Source: Paenibacillus solani
Lineage (GTDB): Bacteria > Bacillota > Bacilli > Paenibacillales > Paenibacillaceae
Length of the DNA stretch: 64,000 bases
Reading direction: 5' to 3'
Assembly (NCBI RefSeq): GCF_001277345.1
Contig: NZ_LIUT01000001.1
Location: 2,615,542 to 2,679,541 of the forward strand
Part shown: piece after piece, positions 33,169 through 41,717 of the stretch
Position numbering within the stretch: position 1 is the first letter of the stretch
Layout: each line of letters starts with the position of its first letter
Made by a program: the position numbers and the translations under genes
Notes under the pieces: generated by a model
Database searches by the model: none
Seen by the model: only the letters and a program-made list of their open reading frames with translations
What the model was told of the DNA's origin: nothing

Positions 33169-36027
33169 TCAGTTATCCCTCCCTATCGATTGGATGATGG
33201 TCATCGTCACACCAACGACGGCTAAATACACGCCGAGGTCGAAAATTACCGCGGTTGCCAGCTCCGTTTCACCAAGCAGTGGCAGGTTGAAGTATCCGAA
33301 GGCATGACTTAAGAACGGTGCACCAAATACGAAAGAACCGATTCCCGTCAGCAGTGCGATGGCAAGTCCCGTTGCCGTAACCTTTCGGAACTCGATCGGA
33401 ATGATTTTGCGGGTCATATCCATCCCGAAGGACATCGATAACAGAACCAGCGCCGCAGAAGTCATCAGACCTCCAATAAATCCTCCACCCGGCTCATGGT
33501 GTCCCGAGTTGAACAGGAACCAAGAGAAGGTTACGACGATAAAAATGACCACCTTGGAAATGGTTCGCAGAATGACATCATTACTGTCGGGCAGATACGC
33601 CCCTTCATAACGCTCCCGCTTGCCCAGAATCCCTTCACCCAAATCGACTTTAATCAAAGCATAGATCCCCAGGGAAGCAATGCCGAGCACCGTAATCTCA
33701 AGCAAAGTATCAAATCCGCGGAAATCTACCAAAATGACATTGACGATATTATTTCCGCCTGCCAAGTTATAGCTCTCTTTAATGAAATAGTCGGCGATAG
33801 AGTCAAAGCTTCTGCCGCTGCTCGCAGCCAGTGCAATCAAGGTGACAACGGCACCGACGCCTGCTGAGATGATCAGATTTCTCCATTTCAAACTCATCGG
33901 CACCCTCTCCCGCTTCAGCCTCGGCAGATGGTAGAAGCAGAGCAGGAACAGCATGACCGATACCGTCTCAACAACCATCTGGGTCAATGCCAAATCCGGA
34001 GCCCGGAACAGAACAAAGAACAAGGTAACCATATATCCTGCAGCACCTGTTAGAATAATGGCCATCAGTCGTGTACGGACGAACGGAAGCGCGATAACCG
34101 GAATAACAAGACCCAAGATAGCGACGGCTTCATAGAAGGACATCGGTGCGTAAGAGGTCATATCGAATCCGATCTGATCTACCAGGAGAAGCCCTCCACC
34201 CAGGACGGCGATAAAAAATACAAAAATGTAAATGACGTAATGACGAAGCGAACCTGTCATGTAAGTTGAGGTCAGCGATTCCCCGCCTCTTTCAAGAATG
34301 CGCAGTCCACTGTCATACAAATTGTTTAGTGTCCATCGCTTTGTTAGTGCAGAATTCAATACACTTGTTCTACTGTGAAGCTTATACAGAACAGTACCGA
34401 GGATAATGATTCCGATGGTCATAAATATTTCAGTCGTCCAGCCGTGCCACATCTCGATCTTTACGTGGAACCGATCCTCTGCACCAAGCAGTCCTGGATG
34501 AATGGCAGCCATCGCCGGTTCAATCAGGGTTTGGGACAAGAGATTCGGGAACAGGCCGAATACGACAGCCAGCGATGCCAGAATAACCGGGGGAATCAAC
34601 ATGCCAAGCGGCGCTTCGTGCGGCTTTTTCTCCAGCTTTTCAGGCTGGAAGCGCCCGGTGAAGGTTTTGAAGACCAGGAGCATACTGTACAAAAATGTAA
34701 ATACGCTGGCGAGCCAAGCTACGACAGGGATCAGCACACCCCAGGTTTCCGCATTCCAGAAATTCATATGAGACGCTTGCAGGACTGCCGTAAAGAACAT
34801 TTCTTTACTGAGAAAGCCGTTGAATGGAGGCAACCCTGCCATGGAAAAAGCCCCTATTACCGCCACGGTAAACGTGATCGGCATAAGCGACATCAGTCCG
34901 CCAAGCTTCCGAAGATCCCGGGTGCCCGTCTCGTGGTCTACGATACCGACAACCATGAACAGCGCGCCTTTGAAGATCGCATGGTTGATCAAATGGAAGA
35001 TGGCAGCAGTCGTTGCTTTCGTATAGAGCTGCGTATCTACGCCGCCTCCATAATAAGCTGCGGCAGAGCCAAGGCCGAGCAAACTCATAATCAGCCCCAA
35101 TTGGCTGATGGTTGAGAATGCCAGCAATGCCTTCAGATCCGTCTGCTTGATCGCACGGATTGATGCATAGGTCAGTGTGGTCAATCCCGTGATCGCGATG
35201 ATCCAGAACCAGGAAGCCTGACCGGCAAATACCGGGCTAAAGCGGGCAACCAGATAAATTCCTGCCTTGACCATCGTTGCCGAATGCAGATATGCACTAA
35301 CCGGCGTCGGTGCTTCCATGGCATCCGGCAGCCAGATATGGAAAGGAAACTGAGCGGATTTCGTAAAGGCACCAAGCAGAATCAGTATCATGGCTGGAAT
35401 AAATAACCCATGATCCGCAATGCTCCCGACATTAGCTGCAATCTCTCTTACACTGAATGTGCCTGTCATGATATACAGCAGGATAAATCCTGCGAACATG
35501 GCGAGTCCACCAAATACAGTAATGAGCATGGATTTCAGAGCTCCGTATTTGGAGCGGTCGCGATGATGCCAGAACGCGATCAGCAGAAATGACGAGATGC
35601 TGGTCAACTCCCAAAATCCGTACAGCACCATCAGGTTATCGGATAAGACGACACCAAGCATGGCGCCCATGAACAGGAGCAGATACACATAGAATCTGTG
35701 AACGGCTTCCTTGTTCTTATCCATATAGAAGATGGAATACAGAACGACAAGCGAGCCAATACCGGATATTAATAGTGCAAAAATCAAACTCAATCCATCT
35801 AGAAGAACAGTAAAATGAATGCCTGCGCTTGGTATCCATTCCAGAACAGCCCGAACCTCTTCACCTCTCTGAACGGCAGGAAGAAGACCCACAAAATACG
35901 CAAACAGAACAACCGGTACCGGCAAAATCACCCATCCGGTGTGGACGCGGCCGATGAGCTTGTAAGTCAACATAATCAAAAGCGCTACAATAAAAGGTGC
36001 CATGACGGCGATGTGCAGCAAAGACAA
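33169..36027 (-). CDS. mrpA: Mrp Na+/H+ antiporter, fused MrpA-MrpB subunit
   Basis: 952 residues. The first ~790 are MrpA: an NuoL-like part (FWELTSISSFLLI, HSATMVKAGIYL) and the MrpA C-terminal part (FRAPDLALTQMVVETVSVMLF). The last ~140 residues (SKVVIFIVVTFSWFLFNSGH, HEPGGGFIGGLMTSAALVLL) are MrpB, normally a separate gene in Firmicutes; so this operon has six genes instead of seven. The start is TTG at 36027, supported by AGGAGGAGGAG ending 6-7 nt upstream; the first ATG is eight codons later without its own site. Core antiporter subunit for Na+ extrusion and alkaline pH tolerance. Confidence 0.94.
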   Translation of the reverse strand: MSLLHIAVMAPFIVALLIMLTYKLIGRVHTGWVILPVPVVLFAYFVGLLPAVQRGEEVRAVLEWIPSAGIHFTVLLDGLSLIFALLISGIGSLVVLYSIFYMDKNKEAVHRFYVYLLLFMGAMLGVVLSDNLMVLYGFWELTSISSFLLIAFWHHRDRSKYGALKSMLITVFGGLAMFAGFILLYIMTGTFSVREIAANVGSIADHGLFIPAMILILLGAFTKSAQFPFHIWLPDAMEAPTPVSAYLHSATMVKAGIYLVARFSPVFAGQASWFWIIAITGLTTLTYASIRAIKQTDLKALLAFSTISQLGLIMSLLGLGSAAAYYGGGVDTQLYTKATTAAIFHLINHAIFKGALFMVVGIVDHETGTRDLRKLGGLMSLMPITFTVAVIGAFSMAGLPPFNGFLSKEMFFTAVLQASHMNFWNAETWGVLIPVVAWLASVFTFLYSMLLVFKTFTGRFQPEKLEKKPHEAPLGMLIPPVILASLAVVFGLFPNLLSQTLIEPAMAAIHPGLLGAEDRFHVKIEMWHGWTTEIFMTIGIIILGTVLYKLHSRTSVLNSALTKRWTLNNLYDSGLRILERGGESLTSTYMTGSLRHYVIYIFVFFIAVLGGGLLLVDQIGFDMTSYAPMSFYEAVAILGLVIPVIALPFVRTRLMAIILTGAAGYMVTLFFVLFRAPDLALTQMVVETVSVMLFLLCFYHLPRLKRERVPMSLKWRNLIISAGVGAVVTLIALAASSGRSFDSIADYFIKESYNLAGGNNIVNVILVDFRGFDTLLEITVLGIASLGIYALIKVDLGEGILGKRERYEGAYLPDSNDVILRTISKVVIFIVVTFSWFLFNSGHHEPGGGFIGGLMTSAALVLLSMSFGMDMTRKIIPIEFRKVTATGLAIALLTGIGSFVFGAPFLSHAFGYFNLPLLGETELATAVIFDLGVYLAVVGVTMTIIQSIGRDN

Positions 36028-36099
36028 AGTCTACTCCTCCTCCTATAGTCCGTTTTTTTCCTTCTTACCTAGTATTTCCCCATTTATAAGGCATAAGTC

Positions 36100-36136
36100 C
36101 AAAAAAACACAAAAAGAGCCCGCTGTTGGCAGGCTC
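36100..36136 (-). terminator. Leader terminator (candidate attenuator) of the mrp operon
   Basis: Minus strand: GAGCCTGC (36136-36129) pairs with GCGGGCTC (36123-36116) around CAACA, followed by TTTTTGTGTTTTTTT. It lies about 45 nt downstream of the mrp promoter and 90 nt upstream of mrpA, so transcripts must read through it. Confidence 0.75.
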
Positions 36137-36182
36137 CTCCAGGTAAAACCATATGGTATTTTTTCGAATCACACTGAAAAAC

Positions 36183-36211
36183 AGTATATCTTGAGATGAA
36201 AGCTTTGTCAA
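36183..36211 (-). promoter_or_regulatory. Strong SigA-type promoter of the mrp operon
   Basis: Minus strand TTGACA (36211-36206), exactly 17 bp, TATACT (36188-36183). The leader between this promoter and mrpA is about 150 nt and includes the terminator at 36100-36136. Confidence 0.8.
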
Positions 36212-36274
36212 AGGGTATGCCCGAATAAAAAAGAGGCCATCCGGAAATCACTGTTACAAAGGAGTGATGTCATC

Positions 36275-36499
36275 ATGATCAAAAAAGTGATCGTATGCGC
36301 TTTCACGTTTGTTGTTATCCTCGCAGCGGCAATCGCGGCAACCATCCTTTCGCACCCCGATGGTCAGCAGGAAACCTACTCAACCAGAATAAATCAATGG
36401 CAGCATGATCCACATGCCGGACCTCTGCCTTTCTCACCAAGAGAATATGTAAGAATCATAAGATGGTCACCAGACACCCCATTACCGGAAGAACGTTGA
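36275..36499 (+). CDS. Small single-span membrane or secreted protein of unknown function
   Basis: 74 residues. Residues 4-27 are hydrophobic (KVIVCAFTFVVILAAAIAAT) and could be an uncleaved anchor or signal peptide; the remaining 45 residues are polar, with Pro-rich PLPFSPREY and a charged tail. AAAGGAGTGATG precedes the ATG by about 6 nt. Divergent from mrpA. No family recognised. Confidence 0.7.
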   Translation: MIKKVIVCAFTFVVILAAAIAATILSHPDGQQETYSTRINQWQHDPHAGPLPFSPREYVRIIRWSPDTPLPEER

Positions 36500-36525
36500 T
36501 GCTATGGTATGCGAGTTGAGTCGGA

Positions 36526-37152
36526 TTACCCATGCAACTGTATATCTGTGTTCTCTTCCTTTTGCTTTTTCCTTCGAGTTCCCCGCAGAGTGACCAATAT
36601 CACGACCAATACGACAACTGCTCCCCCCGCATAATAACCATAACGGTTGATAAGAACACCAATATGGTCTACGACCTGATCTCCCATAAACATTCCCAAA
36701 GAAAAATAGCCGAGAGTCCATGCAAACGCGGCAGAGTACGAGTATAAAGCAAACCTTCCATAAGGCATGCCTTTCATGCCGACCGCATAAGGCGTAACGT
36801 TGCGAAGAATGGGCAAAAACGCGCTAATGCAAATGGCATAATTGCCGTATTGCTGTGTCAGCCGTTCGGACACATCGAGAAACTGACGGATTCTTGATTT
36901 GTCCCCTACGCGCTGTAACAACTTATTAGCTGTGAAACGACTCAGCAAAAAACCTACCGTCGATCCCGAGCATACCCCCAGAAAAGTCATCATAAAGGAC
37001 GGAAGCGTAGATAAGATGTCAGATGCCGCAAGCGCACCGCCAGTCATAGCCACGATTTCATTTGGCACTGGAAGACCGACCAATCCAAGGCATAACACGA
37101 GAAATAATGCATAGTGCCCAATCTGTTCAATGAAATCGAGTAGCGTATCCAC
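36526..37152 (-). CDS. DedA family membrane protein
   Basis: 208 residues, about five transmembrane helices. FLVLCLGLVGLPVPNEIVAMTGG and SAFLPILRNVTPYAVGMKGMPYGRF (in part) are the DedA signatures, with the conserved acidic and arginine residues. DedA proteins include undecaprenyl-phosphate flippases and others needed for envelope energetics; the exact substrate is not deducible. Convergent with the small gene at 36275. Confidence 0.92.
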   Translation of the reverse strand: MDTLLDFIEQIGHYALFLVLCLGLVGLPVPNEIVAMTGGALAASDILSTLPSFMMTFLGVCSGSTVGFLLSRFTANKLLQRVGDKSRIRQFLDVSERLTQQYGNYAICISAFLPILRNVTPYAVGMKGMPYGRFALYSYSAAFAWTLGYFSLGMFMGDQVVDHIGVLINRYGYYAGGAVVVLVVILVTLRGTRRKKQKEENTDIQLHG

Positions 37153-37269
37153 GCCTTGGCCCCCTCAACCGAGCTGGAATATATCTTATAGCTTATATGA
37201 CAAGATGGCCTTCTCAAACATGCTGCAGACGAGGATATGTACTGGACTTAAGACCAGGGTCATTCCATG

Positions 37270-37551
37270 CTATACATTAAGATTTTTGAATGCGGTTATG
37301 AACGACTCGGGGTCATCCTTCAACGTGTAAGAATACACGCCTTGCTGGGTATGCAAGTATAATAAACCTACACCATCCCCCATGGGACGATAAGACAGGT
37401 CAAACACCTGCTTAATCGGAAAATGACGATGCTTGGTAACGATTCGGTCTTCATACAAAATCATTTCCCTGGCTTGCTCCTCCATCCGTTGGTCAAGTCC
37501 ATCCACCGTCCGGATGATTTTGTAGTAAGGCTGTACGGCTACCCGATTCAT
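37270..37551 (-). CDS. Hypothetical 93-residue protein
   Basis: Cytoplasmic, beta-rich, starting MNRVAVQPYYKIIRTVDGLD and ending ESFITAFKNLNV; pattern resembles a small PH-like domain (IVTKHRHFPIKQVFDLSYRP). A good AGGAGGGAC precedes the ATG by about 4-8 nt. It follows a small membrane protein gene on the same strand by 24 nt, so the two form an operon. No known function. Confidence 0.75.
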   Translation of the reverse strand: MNRVAVQPYYKIIRTVDGLDQRMEEQAREMILYEDRIVTKHRHFPIKQVFDLSYRPMGDGVGLLYLHTQQGVYSYTLKDDPESFITAFKNLNV

Positions 37552-37575
37552 AAAGTCCCTCCTCAGTGTTCGTAT

Positions 37576-37776
37576 TTACTTGGAAGAACCCTCCTTCTTC
37601 TTTTTGCTGCGGTTTTTGATTCGTTCCAGCAATTCAAGCGCCCCAATAAACAGGACGAAGACAATAAAGAGCGCAATCGCCCGACCAGATGTGATCAGTT
37701 CTAAATATGACGCGATGATGCCAGTAATACCCACGATAACAATACCCAGTATGGATAGTTTCCAACCTGTAAACAT
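37576..37776 (-). CDS. Small membrane protein, two transmembrane segments
   Basis: 66 residues from the ATG at 37776, chosen because AGGAG lies 7 nt upstream; longer versions (37797, 37821) lack a site. MFTGWKLSILGIVIVGITGI is the first hydrophobic segment, then a second, ending in a very basic tail (RIKNRSKKKKEG). Family not recognised. Operon partner of the gene at 37270. Confidence 0.7.
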   Translation of the reverse strand: MFTGWKLSILGIVIVGITGIIASYLELITSGRAIALFIVFVLFIGALELLERIKNRSKKKKEGSSK

Positions 37777-37974
37777 ATGCCTGCTCCTATACTCCATGTT
37801 TTCGTCATTCAAGACACACACGAAAATGTATCATATAATCCCCTACGCATTCAAGTTATGTCAAAACCCGCATATTCGATTGTCAACACGCATCATATTT
37901 GCCATAATTTATACTGGTGATCCATAAATCAGCCTTAGGTATACCAAAGACCGATAAGACAGGAGGTACATAAA

Positions 37975-39000
37975 ATAAACTCACCAAGCTGGATAACAAT
38001 TTTGCTAGTCATAGTGATCCTTAGTTTTATCATTGCTTTTTGTAATTTCATCTGGAACTCGTTACGTAAAATTAGAGGCCGACAGCTGCATGGAAGTCGT
38101 AAACATTCATCACGAGTTACACCTGAATTGCCCCCGATCGTCAAAGCCGGCAGTCCGGCAAGTGAACTAGCCAGCAGATTAGAAGCTGCGCTGCCTGCAA
38201 CCTATCAAGACATGCTGAAACAGCGGGTATTAAGCGAACATCCTGACATGACTGAACAAGAATATGCATGGCGATGGCAAGAGCTAAAACGGTTCTTTGT
38301 CCTGTGTGCCGTTCTGGATCGAGTGCCCATGTTCAGCAGGGATGTCGATGAAATATGGCATGAGATGTTGATGTATACATACGAATATCAGCAATTCTCG
38401 GAACGGTATCTGGGCCGTATGCTCCATCATGCTCCCAATACCGGCAACGAACAAACCCTCTTACCCACTGAGCGCGCATGGTTTGATACGATCTATGTAG
38501 AATTGTTCGGCTGGCATGAATATAGCGCAAAGCTCTGGGGATCTTTCTTTCGCGTACCGCTGCCACGCGAAGAGCTGGAGGCCATTACTTCCTCCCATTT
38601 CAATGTGAATCATGGCCAGAAGCGATTTAATGCCTGGACCTATGAGAAACTTCCAGCGGCGCGTACGGCTATGGATGCGGTCATTCGGAATCTTCAGGAA
38701 AGGGTTCAAAGCGCACAAGCGGAAGCTCCCCGTCAAGAGAAAAGAGTCAGCTTCCAAAATAGTGATGTGCTTCTAGCAGCCGCCGTCTATTTTGCCTGGA
38801 ACTCACCGGATCAATTTAGAGAGCATATGATTCCGGATGAGCAAGAGCTTCAGAAACACCATAGCAGCTCCTCATGCACATATTCTTCCGCTTGTGGATC
38901 CGGTGGCTCGGACCCAGGTGACAGTTCTTCATGCAGTGGCGACTCTTCTTGCAGTAGTGGGTCCTCATGCAGCAGTTGTGGCAGTGGCTGCAGCAGTTAA
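37975..39000 (+). CDS. GRDP-like (glycine-rich-domain-containing) membrane protein with Cys/Ser-rich tail; likely AUA start
   Basis: The only good ribosome binding site (AGGAGG, 37961-37966) is 8 nt before an in-frame ATA at 37975; the alternative TTG at 38002 has none. From ATA the protein has 341 residues: a signal-anchor (NSPSWITILLVIVILSFIIA), then about residues 55-215 with VLDRVPMFSRDVDEIWHEML and YLGRMLHHAP, matching the DxxWH...Y...H-P pattern of GRDP-like proteins, and from about 295 a tail made almost only of Ser, Cys and Gly. Function unknown. No close partner gene; 97% of the tail's Cys are in short CxxC or SC units. Confidence 0.65.
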   Translation: MNSPSWITILLVIVILSFIIAFCNFIWNSLRKIRGRQLHGSRKHSSRVTPELPPIVKAGSPASELASRLEAALPATYQDMLKQRVLSEHPDMTEQEYAWRWQELKRFFVLCAVLDRVPMFSRDVDEIWHEMLMYTYEYQQFSERYLGRMLHHAPNTGNEQTLLPTERAWFDTIYVELFGWHEYSAKLWGSFFRVPLPREELEAITSSHFNVNHGQKRFNAWTYEKLPAARTAMDAVIRNLQERVQSAQAEAPRQEKRVSFQNSDVLLAAAVYFAWNSPDQFREHMIPDEQELQKHHSSSSCTYSSACGSGGSDPGDSSSCSGDSSCSSGSSCSSCGSGCSS

Positions 39001-39160
39001 TCTAGATTGATAAATATAGCACGTCCGCCATTCCTAAAGGGCAAATCGTTCATCGAGCAGGAGCCTGAGAAGATCATCTCTAGCCCCTGCTTATTATATT
39101 TATGCGTATACTCCGCTATATCGATCCTTGCCTTCTGGAAATTTCGGGCTTGAAAACAAA

Positions 39161-39198
39161 GAAGCGCCCGAGACCATCATGGATGGTTGAGGCACTTC
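39161..39198 (-). terminator. Intrinsic terminator of the gene at 39232
   Basis: GAAGCGCC (39161-39168) pairs with GGCACTTC (39191-39198, one mismatch), with inner ACCATC/GATGGT; on the minus strand TTTGTTTTC follows. Confidence 0.7.
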
Positions 39199-39231
39199 TA
39201 TAGGGGTAAACCTCGAATTAATTTCATCATA

Positions 39232-39714
39232 TTAACTGTTGGATGACGACAGAACCATGCCGGCACGAGTTTGTGGTCCGACCTTACGTACCGATACTTG
39301 GTTTCGTTCAGCCCAGCGCGTTAGACTCCGGATTCCTTCACATTTCTTATTATCAAATTTAAAACAGCAGTACATTGGATTCAGATTCTTGTCCTTGAGA
39401 CTGATATGGAAAGTAGCTTTATGGCACCCGGAAACCTTAATCTCTCGGATCTGGTCCGCCTGAATCTCTACGCCGTTAATCATAATCGTCTTCGAATCTC
39501 CCTGAATTTCCACTTCCCGTTTCACCAATCGGGCATACCCTTCAATAGCCAGCGCTGCAACAACAACGACATTGACAACCATCTGCATATAGAAGAAGAC
39601 AGGATAGGAATACTGCGTCACCGTTGCTACCTGGAACAGGATAACACTAATGACAAGAGAGAATAAAATAACGTCTTTCATTCTTGTAGAATAGTGAATT
39701 GCGTATTTCATCAT
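39232..39714 (-). CDS. Hypothetical membrane protein with PH-like domain
   Basis: 160 residues from the ATG at 39714 (GGAG 6 nt upstream). Two transmembrane helices near the N-terminus (DVILFSLVISVILFQVATV and VVNVVVVAALAIEGYARL), then a soluble part with VEIQGDSKTIMINGVEIQADQIREI, reminiscent of bacterial PH (YdbT/YcxB-like) domains, and a Cys-containing stretch (YCCFKFDNKKCEG). No function known. Confidence 0.75.
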   Translation of the reverse strand: MMKYAIHYSTRMKDVILFSLVISVILFQVATVTQYSYPVFFYMQMVVNVVVVAALAIEGYARLVKREVEIQGDSKTIMINGVEIQADQIREIKVSGCHKATFHISLKDKNLNPMYCCFKFDNKKCEGIRSLTRWAERNQVSVRKVGPQTRAGMVLSSSNS

Positions 39715-40060
39715 AATCAGCTCCGTTCTTTCGGTAAGGGTTTTCATTTGACTCTTACCTTATTATAACACCATTGTACATAATTTTGACACATATAATT
39801 CACATTTTCGTCAAAAAAATGATTTGCTTCGTTCATCATCCTATGCTTATTCTTCTGACACGTACCACCTATAGTCCCTTGAACCCCGCAAAACATTTCT
39901 ATTCATATCCTTTTCTCAGATACAAATCTGCTTAATACGGAATCTTATTTTCGATGTACCTGCTATATTTCTTTCGGCCTAAGAGGTTAATACTTCCTTT
40001 TCACTAAACAAAAAGGAGCTATCCTAAACGGATAACCCCATACTCTATCTGTGAGTAATT
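39715..40060. other. Intergenic region, with weak terminator of the following gene
   Basis: AT-rich spacer. On the minus strand at about 40036-40012, GGTTATCC-GTTTA-GGATAGCTCC forms a hairpin followed by TTTTTG, a plausible terminator of the HAAS gene. The rest presumably contains the promoter of the gene at 39232. No other feature seen. Confidence 0.5.
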
Positions 40061-41080
40061 CTATTTTGTAAGAACCGTTTTGCCTTCCTTGCTCCGGAAC
40101 AACTTCATTATTACGGATGCCGTATCAATGACCGCAATGATTACAATGACGTAAATTAGGCCCTCCCTGGCTCGGTCCCAAATGGAGTTCACCACATCAT
40201 ACGCTTCATTTCCCGGTGTTAATGTACCTGCTTGAACAAGCTGATCCATAAACGTTGGATTCCAAATCGTTGTATCGGAGAGCAAGATAATCGCTCCAAT
40301 TACCGAAGCTATGTTAAAAACAACTCGAACAACAACAACCTGCGGTGTCCACTTTCTCGCAATTAATTTGATGATATCTTGTAGAATGCCGATAGCCGTC
40401 AGTATCCAAATAAGCGGCAAATACTTGGCAAACGCCGCCTGAGCAAATACGGGTATGGCAACCAAGGACTCATCCCATCGATATACGCTAATCAGATCAA
40501 TCGAGAACGTGAACAACACGAAGAACAGCAAGGAGAATATAATACCCAGCACCGGCTCGATCGGTTTAATCTGCGTGGCTGGATCCGGGATTATGGGCAA
40601 GTCATACGGTTTCCATGCATCTTTGGGAACTTGCTTAGTACCGCGGTATTCGAGATAGGCAAATATCACCGTGACCCAGACGAACGCTTGAATCTCCCCA
40701 TTCAACAGGGAGACAAAGTATTCGATAAGCAGCTCGCCGGCAGGCTCGGAACTCGTGAAGAAGTCCACAATATATGCAAAGCTAAGCAGGATGCCCAGAG
40801 AGTACAATACAATCCGCAAGACAGATTTATAACTATCAATCAATCCGGGACCGATGAGATATCGTTCTCTTCCTCTGTATCTTGCTGCCATTTCTTCGGG
40901 TGGACCGAGCTCAAGCAGAACCTGCTCCACTTCCTGATTAGTTGCAGTTTCTACATGGGCCCCCCTGTCTTCCAGCATATCTTCGATAAGGCCATGAAGC
41001 TCTTTCTCAATCTCTGTTCTTTGCGACTCTGAAAGTTTCTGCGTGACTGCATAAATATAGCGCTTAATCAGATCCATCAT
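40061..41080 (-). CDS. HAAS/DUF1700-type membrane protein paired with PadR regulator
   Basis: 339 residues from the ATG at 41080 (AGGGGG 6 nt upstream; a second ATG follows at once). Residues 1-75 form the helical HAAS-type domain (RYIYAVTQKLSESQRTEIEKEL, LLELGPPEEMAARYRG) that commonly occurs next to PadR regulators; the rest has about seven transmembrane helices. Overlaps the padR-like gene by 17 nt. PadR-HAAS pairs are thought to sense envelope or compound stress; no ligand is known here. Confidence 0.85.
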   Translation of the reverse strand: MMDLIKRYIYAVTQKLSESQRTEIEKELHGLIEDMLEDRGAHVETATNQEVEQVLLELGPPEEMAARYRGRERYLIGPGLIDSYKSVLRIVLYSLGILLSFAYIVDFFTSSEPAGELLIEYFVSLLNGEIQAFVWVTVIFAYLEYRGTKQVPKDAWKPYDLPIIPDPATQIKPIEPVLGIIFSLLFFVLFTFSIDLISVYRWDESLVAIPVFAQAAFAKYLPLIWILTAIGILQDIIKLIARKWTPQVVVVRVVFNIASVIGAIILLSDTTIWNPTFMDQLVQAGTLTPGNEAYDVVNSIWDRAREGLIYVIVIIAVIDTASVIMKLFRSKEGKTVLTK

Positions 41081-41426
41081 CTTCGTCCCCCTTGTCATGA
41101 ACCAGCCCTTCGAGACTTGTCATCATACCCTTCCATTCTTCGTACAGCTTTTGATATATGTCCTTACCAGTTGAACTGATGATGTAGTATTTCCTCGGAC
41201 GCGCTTCATTTGTATCCCACTCGCTCTCAAGCAAGCCTTGTTTCTCCAACCGTCGGAGCAAAGGATACAGTGTCCCCGCTTCCACACTGATTCCCCTCTC
41301 CTGCAGAATGGTCACCAAGGAATAACCATACTGTGGTTTGGATAATTGGCTAAGCACACCCAGAATAATCGTCCCTCGCCGAAGCTCCTGGACCAAGCTG
41401 TGCAGAATATCCTGTTCTTCTGACAT
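41064..41426 (-). CDS. PadR family transcriptional regulator
   Basis: 120 residues, winged helix (LRRGTIILGVLSQLSKPQYG, GISVEAGTLYPLLRRLEKQG, RKYYIISSTGKDIY) plus one C-terminal helix. The upstream sequence has ATACTGTATGTCGTACACTATTGTAT with inverted-repeat character (about 41450-41475), typical for PadR operators (ATGT...ACAT type). First gene of a two-gene operon with the HAAS membrane protein. Confidence 0.92.
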   Translation of the reverse strand: MSEEQDILHSLVQELRRGTIILGVLSQLSKPQYGYSLVTILQERGISVEAGTLYPLLRRLEKQGLLESEWDTNEARPRKYYIISSTGKDIYQKLYEEWKGMMTSLEGLVHDKGDEDDGSD

Positions 41427-41573
41427 ATCATCATCTCCTGGAAATTATTATACTGTATGTCGTACACTATTGTATATAGACTAATAATTATTTTTTTATA
41501 ACAATCTCAAATATAATTATGATGTGATCCCCCACTCAACATTCTGCATCTATAGGTAACTTGCCTTACAAAC

Positions 41574-41618
41574 ACAAAAAAAGGTTATCTTAGGTCAGTT
41601 AAACCCTAAGATAACCTT
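41574..41618 (-). terminator. Intrinsic terminator of namA
   Basis: AAGGTTATCTTAGG (41581-41594) pairs with CCTAAGATAACCTT (41605-41618), 14 bp, followed on the minus strand by TTTTTTTGTG. Confidence 0.9.
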
Positions 41619-41717
41619 CAGTAATAATCATCTGATCGTGAGTCTACAGGATGTCATCCTTAATATCCTAAGTCAAAGCTCAGTCTATCTGCTGTGAATA
41701 GCATATATGTTTCATCA

